The notes below the pieces were generated by a model. It saw only the letters and a list, made by a program, of their open reading frames with translations. It did not search any database and was not told the DNA's origin. This document shows, piece after piece, positions 1 through 10,400 of a stretch of DNA of 64,000 nt. The stretch spans positions 91,600 through 155,599 of the forward strand of contig QKWP01000775.1 of NCBI GenBank assembly GCA_003550325.1, given 5' to 3'. The position numbers and the translations under genes were made by a program. Within the stretch, counting starts at the first letter, position 1. Each line of letters starts with the position of its first letter. This DNA comes from Gigaspora rosea (Eukaryota; Glomeromycota; Glomeromycetes; Diversisporales; Gigasporaceae).

Positions 1-1745
1 GAGTCAGATCAAGTATCGCGTTGCACCTTTTTTTATATAAATAATTCAACACTTCGCTGGATACTAATTCTAACTTTTCTTGCATTCATAATCCAAGTCA
101 GGTCAAGTATCGCATTGCACCTTTTTTTTATATATATATATTCAACACTTCGCTAGATACTAATTCTAACTTTTTCTGCATTTATAATCCGAGTCAGGTC
201 AAGTATCGCGTTGCACCTTTATTTTTTTATATATATTCAACACTTCGCTAGATACTAATTCTAGCTTTTCTTGCATTCATAATTCGAGTCAGGTTAAGTA
301 TCGCGCTGCACCTTTTTTTACATAAATAATTCAACACTTTGCTAGATACTAATTCTAACTTTTCTTGCATTCATAATCCGAGTCAGGTCAAGTATGCATT
401 GCACCTTTTTTTACATAAATAATTCAACACTTTGCTAGATACTAATTCTAACTTTTCTTGCATTTATAATCCAAGTCAGGTCAAGTATCACGTTGCACCT
501 TTTTTTACATAATTCAACACTTCGCTGGATACTAATTCTAACTTTTCTTGCATTCATAATTCGAGTCAGGTCAAGTATCGCGTTGCATCTTTTTTTATAT
601 AAATAATTCAACACTTTGCTAGATGCTAATTCTAACTTTTCTTGCATTTATAATTCGAGTCAGGTCAAGTAGCGCGTTGCACCTTTTTATATATATATAT
701 ATATATGGAGTTGAGTTAATAGAAATCAAGCAAATATTTTTTAATGCTTTTTTTCTTACTTTAAACAAGGATAACTTAACAAAAACTTAATTTAATAAAA
801 TTTTTTGTAAATTAATTCTACAAGTTTATAAAAATTATATATTTAAAAAAATTTTATTAAATTTGGTCGTTTTGTTAAGTTATTCTTGCATAAAGTTATA
901 AAAAATTTTTATTATAAAAATTTTGCTTGATTTTTATTGACTAACTCCCATATATTTAACACTTTGCTAGATACTAATTCTAACTTTTCCTGCATTCATC
1001 ATCCGAGTCAGGTCAAGTATCGCGTTGCACCTTTATTTTTTTATATATATTCAACACTTCGCTGGATACTAATTCTAACTTTTCTTACATTCATAATCTA
1101 AGTCAGGTCAATTAGCGCGTTGCACCTTTATTTTTTTATATATTTTCAACACTTCGCTAGATACTAATTCTAACTTTTCTTGTATTCATAATCCGAGTCA
1201 GGTCAAGTATTGTGCTACACCTTTTTGTACATAAATAATTCAACACTTCGCTGGATACTAATTCTACCGAGTCAGGTCATTTTTCGTGTTGCACCTTTTT
1301 TATATATATATATATTCAACACTTCTATAGATACTAATTCTAACTTTTCCTGCATTCATAATCCTAGTCAGGTTAGTACCTTTTTTTTTTATATATATTT
1401 GACACTTCGCTAGATACTAATTCTAACTTTTCTTGCATTCATAATCCGAGTCAGGTTAAGTATCGTTTCGCCCTTTTTTTTCTTTTACATAAACAATTCA
1501 ACTCTTCTCCGATGCTGATTCTAACTTTTTTTTTATTATATACGAGTTAAGCTAAATATCGCGTTGCTTCTTTTTTTACATAAATAATTAACTTTTTACT
1601 GGATAATTCGAACATTTCTTGCAAGTCAAGTCTCGTGTAGCAACTTTTTTTTTACATAAATAGTTCGGCTCTTCACTGGATACCAGTTTTAACTTACATT
1701 CATAATCCGAGTCAGGTTCAATATCACATTGCTCTCTTTTTGTTT
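1..1745. repeat. ~95 bp minisatellite array
   Basis: A unit of about 92-96 bp recurs head to tail. Its core reads GAGTCAGGTCAAGTATCGCG, then GTTGCACC, a T-rich/TATA stretch, and TTCAACACTTCGCTGGATAC. Unit starts are visible near 1, 93, 189, 285, 380, 475, 565 and 657, then again from about 1005 after an insertion. Units degrade after about 1450. The array may continue to the left of the window. Short reading frames in it are by-products of the repeat. Confidence 0.93.
703..954. mobile_element. Hairpin MITE inserted in the satellite
   Basis: The satellite is broken by about 250 bp whose ends are inverted copies of each other. The left end reads ATATGGAGTTGAGTTAATAG; the right end, reverse-complemented, reads ATATGGGAGTTAGTCAATAA, and both continue into AAATCAAGCAAA. 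A second inner inverted pair (ATAACTTAACAAAA with TTTTGTTAAGTTAT) makes nearly the whole element fold back. It carries no coding sequence. The junctions are TA-rich, which would suit a Tc1/mariner-type TA target, but the exact duplication cannot be fixed inside TATA repeats. Confidence 0.82.
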
Positions 1746-1795
1746 TTTATTCGAATGAATAATTCTTAATATATTTTTTTTTATGTTCATATTGT

Positions 1796-2060
1796 CGGTG
1801 TACTATATTGTCGGTGTATTGTATTGTCGGTAAATAGAGCTTGTCAGCAAATTGTATTGGCAGTAAAATAAGCTTGTTGGTAACGGGTATTGTTGGTAGA
1901 ATGAGCTTGTCAGTGAAATATGTGTCAGTAATATCAGCGTGTTGGTAAAAACAAGCTTGTCGGTAAATCGTGTGTCAGTAAATTAGCTGTCGGTAAAAAA
2001 AGTTTGTCAGTAAATTGATTGTTGGTGTTGTGTTATGTCGGTAACATGATTGTTGGCGAA
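1796..2060. repeat. Degenerate GTCGGTAA repeat
   Basis: Irregularly spaced copies of TTGTCGGTAAA and variants (TGTCAGTAAA, TGTTGGTAA, TGTCGGTGT) occur every 12-25 bp, more than a dozen in all. The sequence adjoins the end of the satellite and has no open frame of note. Confidence 0.75.
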
Positions 2061-2552
2061 ATAATACGAATCCATTTTTATTATATTTATTAATTGAATT
2101 TACAAATATACCAAATTTAAATGATTATATCTATTGTAATTATAAAACTTATTAATTTTTTAAAAAAATTACACCTCTTCAAATTAAACTAAATCAAAAA
2201 AAGTTATAATAAGTCTAAAAAACTAATATAGTGATATTTAGATTAGCACTTTACTTTAAAATTAATTTATTTTTAAAGTAAATCTGATAAAGTAATATAT
2301 ATTTTATATATATATTCATCTATATATATTGCAATTTTATTAAAACTAGTATTTGTTATACTACCACTATTATATAACGTCTTTGCTTTGAAAACAACTC
2401 TACAGTATTATATACTATAAGATTATTTTTAAGGCAAAGACTTTATATTTATATTTCAAGCTATTTTTTATAATATTACTATAATATAATTTATATTACA
2501 AGCTACAATCCTTTTAATTAGCCTTTTATACTTATTTTCTGCTTTTTTTTTT
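2061..2552. other. AT-rich spacer
   Basis: Very AT-rich sequence with TATATA runs and weak self-complementarity. No gene, RNA or complete element was recognised. Confidence 0.6.
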
Positions 2553-3775
2553 TTTTATTGTTTAAGGTGATTTCTACGTTGGCGATTTATTATTAGATTA
2601 TATAGTACTTACAAATTAGTAATGAAAGTACAACTAGCCACATGTACAACTTTTGGTTATCTAATTTAAGTAGTCTGCCCTAAAATTCTACACTAGCTGC
2701 CATACCTATAGCCTAACTAGGAAGCTATCTATTTAAACTTTTTGGTTACAAACTTGTATTTTTCCTCAAACCTAACCCGGGTATAACCTCATCAGTTATA
2801 AACTGGATCTATGCGACACCACTAGATTAACAGCCAACTTAGAACTTCTTTTGGCTTATCTGTGAAGTAAACCTAATACCACATATTGTATTTCACATAC
2901 AGTGCATGCTTATTTGGTAATATTCCTTCTAATTAGTACATATTGTCTGCCGCTATTGTGTTCGTATCTCATACCACCTTTTGGGGTGCTACTATAACAC
3001 AATTTGTATCTCAAGTACAACCTTTCTAATTAGTTCTTCTATTATTTACTTCTCGATCCTTATAAGGTTCATGACTCTAGTATCCATGCTTGCAATCTAT
3101 ACTTTAGATCTTCAGACTTACAAATCAGATGGCCCGAAGAGATTAGTCTGCCCAACTCGAGAGTCCCAATCTTAGATTGAAGGTTACCCAATCCTTGGTA
3201 TATGTATTTGTAGTACAAGTCCTTTTCTTTTCGAATCTCAACCAGCTGGCTTACAATAGATATGGGTTGTAGCCCAATGAGAGTATATCTAATTTATCAC
3301 TAGTGACCCTGGCAACCTGGTTAGTAAATTCCTTTTGCCCCAAAGATCTTGTCACCTGAATTGCTATTTCTGGACCTCTCTTGTAGCACTATCAAAGCCA
3401 CTAATCCTTATTTAAAACTTCTCTAATGCAAAGTTAAGGTTTTCTTAAGCCGGTTTTGAATCTCTAGATTCTGTTTATAGGTACTTTTGACATTTTTTGT
3501 TTCTAGAAGGCTTATCATGGGTTTGCACTGCTTTAACTAGTTTGCATTATTTTGTGCAACAATACAAATGCTTCTAGAAGCTTCTAGTGCCTGAGGGTAT
3601 TAGTGTAACTCTAGCAACAAATTATGAACCCAACCCAATTTAAGAGATCGGTTATCATAATACAGGAATTTTTGTCCAAAATATCTCCAGTGAAATTCAT
3701 ACTCGGTACTATAGTCAAGCTAGCTTAGGAGTGCGACAACTCTACCACTTTACTAAGTTGTCACACTCTCTTATT
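2553..3775 (-). mobile_element. tRNA-headed SINE-like element, copy 1
   Basis: First of three related blocks. Read on the minus strand, the right-hand end resembles a tRNA. At 3730-3770 it reads TTAGTAAAGTGGTAGAGTTG followed by TCGCACT, which matches the pol III A box (TRGYNNARNNG) and a tRNA D arm. About 40 bases on, GAGTATGAATTTC sits where the B box belongs. A body of about 1.15 kb follows and is shared with copy 2: 'AATTTAAGTAGTCTGCCC' lies near the left end of both, and 'GTCAAGCTAGCTTAG' in the heads. No reverse transcriptase or other protein is visible. A long-bodied tRNA-derived SINE or another pol III-type repeat is the best reading; the family was not recognised. Confidence 0.6.
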
Positions 3776-3829
3776 TCTACTTTTGTAAGTTTTAATATTA
3801 TATAAATCTAGTATTTACTTTAATATATT

Positions 3830-4872
3830 TTTTTTTTGTTAAGGTGACCTCTTTTGGTCGAATTGACAGTCTATTATTTATTCAGAATACTTATATTTCA
3901 AAATTACAATGAGAGTACAACTAGCTACACATGTACTTTTGGTGCCTAATTTAAGTAGTCTGCCCAAGGGTTCTATACTAGTTGTCATACCTGCAACCCA
4001 AACTACAGGGTTACCTATTTAAACTCTTTGATTATATTTTCTACTTCCACAGGTTATGAATCTCTAATAACAACTTAAATATGACCTTTAGGACTACTTT
4101 ATCCCAGAGGCAATTCCTGCTATGGCTAGTATGTGTCTCACTCACATATCTATCTAGACTTTTCAGTAAATTACACCACAGCTTTACTCATATACTCAGG
4201 AGTTATTCACTCTTACAGTTACTTACTACTGCTCTTGCAAGTTTGATAATTAGATTCCAGTACCTACTTCTCATTTTCTTCATGCCCTGTGTCCTTGGTT
4301 TTCTTAACCTTCTAAACCAGTTAGCCTAGCAGAGTTGGTCACCCTTAGCTTTAAGTGCCTTCTGAGTATCCTTCTCTTGGTACGTACTTCTAGAGCACAT
4401 GTTCTTTTTCTCTGGTATGACTCTGGTCGCCAGGTTGGTAAGTCTCTCTATCATAGGATTTGTTGGCCAATTTCACTAATTTTTCAGTTCAATCACGATT
4501 TGTTCTGTAGTATCATCAAAAATCCTCACTACTTCTTTTGCTTGGGTCTTGCCAAGCTGGTTCTGGATCTTCAAGTCTTCTTTGTCAGTTTTATATAATT
4601 CCAGAAGTCTTATTATGGTTTTGCACCACCTATTACCAGTTTGCATTCCTCTGTATAATACAGATGCTTTCAGAATCTTTCAATGCACGAATTACATTAG
4701 TATAACCAAGTTACAGGTAATAGAACCCAACTTATCGATAAAGATCTGTTATTATAACACAAGCATTTTTGTCCAAATCATTTCTAGTGGGATTCAAACT
4801 CGGTACCATAGTCAAGCTAGCTTAGAGATGCGACAACTTTACAACTATTCTAAGTCACCACACCCTCTTTAA
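3830..4872 (-). mobile_element. tRNA-headed SINE-like element, copy 2
   Basis: Same structure and orientation as the block to its left. The minus-strand head at 4790-4870 reads TTAGAATAGTTGTAAAGTTG, TCGCAT, then GAGTTTGAATCCCACT, a better B box than copy 1. The left end again starts with a T run and GTTAAGGTGA, and the body carries the same landmarks (TTGCCAAGCTGGTTCTGGAT; CCAGAAGTCTTATTATGG). Open frames across 4081-4872 are accidental and lie antisense to the element. Confidence 0.6.
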
Positions 4873-4999
4873 TATTTTATATATATATTATATTAATTTT
4901 TTAGACTACTAATCTAGTTAGTCTTAAAAATTAGTTTGCTTAGGCTTTAGATACTTTTATATATTTTTTTTAAATATAAACTTAAAAATATATATCTTT

Positions 5000-5462
5000 T
5001 TTTAATATGACTCTGGCAATAAGATTAATAAATTTTACCTCAAGGATCTTATAATATTTACTTTTTCAAATTTTTGAGTTTAATCAATTTATATTTTGTA
5101 GTATTATTGTTATTTTACTGCTTTCTATTTGGATTTTGCCAAGCCAGTTTTGAATATTTAAGTTCTTTTTATTAGTTTTTATATAGATTTAAAAGTCTTA
5201 TTATAAATTTGTACTGACTATACTAGTTTGTATTTCTTTGTAAAATTAAGTATTATACAAATACTTCCAAATTTACTAGTATATAAGCTATATTGGTATA
5301 ACTAAAGCTATAAATAACAAAACCTAATTTATTAATAAAAATTTATTATTATAACACAAGTATTTTTATTCAAATTGTTGCAAGTAGAAATTACTTGATA
5401 TCTTAGTTACAAGCTAGCTTGGGGTAACAACTTTATTTTATACTAAATTGCTATACTTTTTA
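5000..5462 (-). mobile_element. tRNA-headed SINE-like element, copy 3, truncated
   Basis: Only the promoter-proximal half is present. Aligned by eye with copy 2, most differences are G-to-A and C-to-T. For example GGGTCTTGCCAAGCTGG in copy 2 is GGATTTTGCCAAGCCAG here, and TCTGGATCTTCAAG is TTTGAATATTTAAG. The tRNA-like head is recognisable near 5390-5460 but its A and B boxes are eroded. Confidence 0.55.
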
Positions 5463-6094
5463 TAATAGCTTACTTATAATAAAATAATAATAATATTTTT
5501 TTAATTTTTTATTTATAAGTAGTTAATTCTTTACAAAAGAAACCAGCTTTACTCAACTTTAGCAACAATAAATTTATTAAACTAAGATTATTATTAAAAA
5601 GAAAAACAAAAGCAACAAATTAACAAAAATCCTATATAGAGTTTTTGTTTTGAAAATCACTTTTAATATTTTTAATTAGAATAATTTGCAAAAACAAATA
5701 TATATATTAGTTTATATATATATTTAACTCCCTATTTAAATTTATTGGTTTGTAACTTGATTCAATAAATTATTAAACTATAAAGATAAAGGTGTATATA
5801 TAAATAACTATGAACTAAATACAAGCTTTGTTTTTTGTTTAAATTAGCCTAATCAGAAATGTTAAAAAGTAATTTTCAAGGCATAAACTCTATAAAAAAG
5901 TTTGTTCCTTGATCTAAAAACATATCTTTATAAAGCTATTGCTATTATTATACCAAATATATTTTGATCTACACAATAAACAAATAATATATAAAAGTAA
6001 ATTTTTTAAAATATTAAAATAATAAAAAGAACCTGTAAAAAATCCTTTGATAATAAATTTTATATATTGTTAAAAACATTATTTGATTTATTTT
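5463..6094. other. AT-rich spacer
   Basis: No gene or element was recognised. Poly-A/T stretches and short repeats only. Confidence 0.55.
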
Positions 6095-6920
6095 GACAAA
6101 GAAATCTGCAAATTTCGGGTCATAATAGCCGAAATGCAGTATGGTTAAAATTAGAGAAGCTATAGTAAAATTATTAGCTAGACATTTTTTACTTAATAAA
6201 TAACTATGGTTTTATTAGTAATATTTTTATTGATCTTGGACAAAAATTGACTATTTCCGGTCCGTCTGACTAGGTTTCAATGCATTCCGACCCGGAATTT
6301 TGGGATCTCCCTGTATGAGTTATTTGATTTAATTTGATAGTTTATAATTAGGGTTTATTTTTAAAACATTTAAGATCAAATAGCTTTTAATCTACTGGTC
6401 TGTTTTAAATAATTTTATAGCCAAAATGATTATCTCTTCAAGTCGATTCCAACAAGCCCAAAATTATTCAAATCCAATAACAGGATCGTGAAATAATGCG
6501 CTGCCAAATGATGACGCACCTAGGGAGGTGGAAGGATTGGTTAGATCATGTCCAGCCAATTCTTCCACCTCCCTAGGTGCGTCATCATTTGACAGTGCAT
6601 TATTTCACGATCCTGTGATTGGATTTGAATAATTTTGGCCCTAATATGGCACCTTTGCACAACTCATACAGGGAGATCCCTAAAATTCCGGTCGGAATGC
6701 ATCGTAACATTGGCCAGATAGGCCGGAATTAAACAGTTTTGCCCAAGATCACTAAGAATTTTACTAATGAAACCATAGCCGCTCATTAAGTAAAAAAAGC
6801 CCAGCTGGTAATTTTACTATAGCTCCTGCCAACCGGAATAGCTAACCCTAACCCTGACTCCACGGTAACCACGACACATTCCGGCTATTCCGACCCGGAA
6901 ATTTAGGGATCTTCTTTAAA
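6095..6920. mobile_element. ~825 bp foldback element
   Basis: Two arms of about 400 bp are inverted copies around a centre near 6549. The innermost 80 bp pair almost perfectly: AATGATGACGCACCTAGGGA, then GGTGGAAG on the left, mirrored at 6562-6590. Outer landmarks also pair: GGGATCTCCCTGTATGAGTT at 6301 with AACTCATACAGGGAGATCCC at 6660; ACTATGGTTTTATTAGTAA at 6204 with its mirror near 6760. The motif ATTCCGRCCGGAAT recurs within each arm. The left arm is visibly more A/T than the right. No coding sequence. This is a non-autonomous foldback DNA transposon; no clear target duplication was found. Confidence 0.8.
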
Positions 6921-7409
6921 AAATCCTTAACCTTTTGCATTTTGATCACGTCGGCATATTATACATGTATTCGGTCTACTTTTTTGTTGCCACGTAACCA
7001 TTCGCAATTGTATTTAGAAATTTATGTAGGTTAAACATATGGGCACTAGAGCCGCAGCGCAGTACAACTCTCATAGTGTGTTTTCATAAATAAATAAAAC
7101 CTATTTTTAAGACTGATCTGAGCAAGAATAATAGTAATTTCGACATGAGACATTTTATTTACAGTATACAATTTTGAGAACTACTTTTTCTGGTCAAACA
7201 TCCATTGCTTGATAAGTAAAAAAAAATTTTCGAGTGCAATTAAAAATGCAAATTTGAGAAAAATCAATTACCAAAATTAAATATCAATACAACCAAAATT
7301 TCTTAAAAAATAACACCTAACACTAACGATTACTTCTAAGTGCTAAATAATTAGATATTAATTTAAGTACCATTAATAAAAAAAAATATATGCTAATGAT
7401 GATATTACT
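6921..7409. other. 3' flank of the NRPS-PKS gene
   Basis: AT-rich sequence downstream of the minus-strand synthetase stop codon. No gene recognised. Confidence 0.5.
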
Positions 7410-10400
7410 CTAATTTATCACATTTTCTTTTATGTCGAGAATATTTAGATTTAAATACTGTTTGATATAATCAGCAATATTTTTACATATTGGAAATGAA
7501 TTTATACTAATATGATCGCCATCTAATTCAATACAATTGAACTTTCCCCCATTAATTTTTTGCAGCTTAATCCAAGATTTTTCTGGGAATTCAGGATCTA
7601 GATCTTTTCTTCTTATCTTTGCTTTAAAATATATCATTGGTATCGGTCTTTCTGATCTTGGTAATTGATATATTGTCATAGCTTCCATATTAAATTTAAA
7701 TACATCAACATATCTTTTTAACATCGTTAATGTTATCACAGAGCTTTCTGGAAGAATTATTTGATTTTGTTTTATATTTAATGCTGATGCCTTTTCAACA
7801 ACTATTTCCAATGCTTTCTCATCATTATCCATTCCTATTAATTCATCTAAATTATACGTTTTAGAGTAAATATAATATAAAATTTTTGTGACACTTGTTG
7901 GTACTGAGTTTGGAAGATCTTGACCTGCTGGTGTATCCACCATAATTAAATTTACAGATTTTCCTTGTTTAATCAATTTACATCCCATCTCATATGCTAC
8001 AATTCCACCAAATGAAGAACCAAAAAGATTATATGGCCCAGTTGGATTATTTCTTAACAAATCCGTAAGGTAAATTTCAGAAAGATCTTGTATAGAAAGA
8101 TATTCTAGTGCTATTGAATCTTGAAGTCCGGGATATTCAAACCCATAAACTGTTATATTTCCTAATGAATTAATAATATCTTTATAAAATACACAGGATC
8201 CACCTACTGGATGTATCATATAAATTGGCTTAAAAGCTTTACTCCCTTGATAAAGTTTTATTATTGATGTTGACGCATTGAAGCTATTTTTAATTGTAGG
8301 CAAAATATTTGTGCTTAAAATTGCCTTAATATGATTAGTTAACATAAGAGGTGTTGGAGAATTGAGCAGAATATTTGGTGATAAAAGTCCAATATTAAAT
8401 TCTTTGTTTAATAAACTGATTAATGATATTGCTAAAAGAGAGTTACCACCACAATCAAAAAAATTGCTATTTATATCTATATGTCTCAAACCAAGAATAT
8501 TCTTAAAACAAAGAATTACTTTGCTTTCAATTGTGGACGAGTTGCTATAATTTATAAGTGACCGTTGATCTATTTCATTAGATACAAAACTATCAGTATT
8601 GGCTTTTACTAATGATAATGGTTTTTGATAATCTTGCTTGATCCAGTAACTACAAGTATGATTAAATGAATATCCTGGCAATTGAATAAGTCGAGCTTTT
8701 GTCATCAAAAAACAAATTTGCTTATAATAATTATGCCAATTAATTTCAATTCCATTGCTCCAACAGTTTCCGATTATTTCTTCGAAACTAGTTTTGTCAG
8801 ATTCAAAACAATTTATGATCGTGATATTATTATTTAATATTCTTTGAACAAATTTACTTGTAACAGTTCCAATTCCAACATTAACAAATATTGGGTTCGA
8901 AAATGTTGAATTAATGGTTTTTATTCCAGATTCAAATTGAACAGTTTTTCGTAAATGTTCTCTCCAGAATTTTGTAGTATACACATCTTCAACATTAACC
9001 CATTCTCCAGTAGTATTTGAAATAAAAGGAATAATCGCGGAAGTGTTTTGTAGGAATGCTTTATCAAGTAATGAAGAAATTTCTATTTCAAATTCGTCTA
9101 AAATAGAGTCAGTTAGATGCGAATGAAATCCATAATCCCCATTAAGAATTTTGACTTCATAATCTTGGATTTCAAGAATTATGGCTAATTCTTCAATATC
9201 TTTTGATCTCCCAGAGAATATACATTGGTTTTGTTCATTAATTGCGGCTAAAGATATTTTCCCTGTCTTTATAAAGTTGCCTGCAAGTTTACTATTTAAA
9301 TTAGTAGCTAACATTGAACCCTTTTCCATTTTATGCATAATTTGTGTTCTTTTTAATACAATTCCTAAAGCTATTTCGAGTGAAAATACCCCAGCAAGTG
9401 TAGCAGCTACATATTGTCCAAGACTATGCCCAACAAACCCAGAGATTTGTACATTGAAAACTGATCTGAGAATTTCTGCTGATATGTAACTTGATATAAA
9501 AATTAATAAAGGATCGTATGTTTTATCATAAATATCCCTTTCCAAATAACTGGTAAGATCTGGTATTGTGGAATCATATCGTTGCAAAATATTTGCACAT
9601 TCCTTGAACAATTTTTGGTACAATATTGATGTTTTGTAAATATGGCGATGGATTGAAATAGAATGGCTACCTTGTCCAGGCGCTACAAAAATTATATCTT
9701 TAGGAGAAGTGACGTGTACTGTTGGTTTTATTTGTTCAAGTTGGTTTATTGCGTCGGAAATTGATGTAGCAGTTATCATACTACGGAATTCATATTGAGC
9801 TCTGCCAGTTTGAAGAGTTCTTGCAATATTGCATAAATTATACAAATTACATATTGTTAAGTCATAGCCTTTGAAATAATTCTTAAATTCTTTCTTAATA
9901 TTATTTAAACTGTTAATAGATTTTGCCGAAAAAGGTAGAATAACTCTAATATTCTCGGTATCCATTTTATCTTTAAAATCGAAATTATCCTTTTTGTATT
10001 CTTTCAAAATACAATGCCCATTCGTTCCACCAATACCAAATGAGCTCACTCCTGCATACATTGTTTCTGCCTCATTGAATTTTTGCAACTCGGATGCAAT
10101 ATAAAATGATCCGGACGAGATGTTTATTAATGGATTTACTTTTTCAAAATGACCTTTTGCCATTGGTGGTATAACACGGTCCTTTAATGCTTTAACAGTT
10201 TTTATTAATCCGGCGAATCCAGCAGCAACATTACAGTGGCCAATATTTGATTTCACAGAAGATATAGCACATTGCTTCTTGGTTGTTAAGGAGTGTTCAG
10301 TAAATACTTTTGTAAGAGCCTTAATTTCAATTGGATCACCAAGTTTAGTAGCAGTTCCGTGAGCTTCAATAAAATTAACATCAGCAGGAAGAAGATTAGC

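Noticed and set aside
4081-4872. Three plus-strand frames of 82-107 codons
   Set aside because: They lie antisense within the tRNA-headed repeats, show no motif and have matching repeat sequence in the neighbouring copies.
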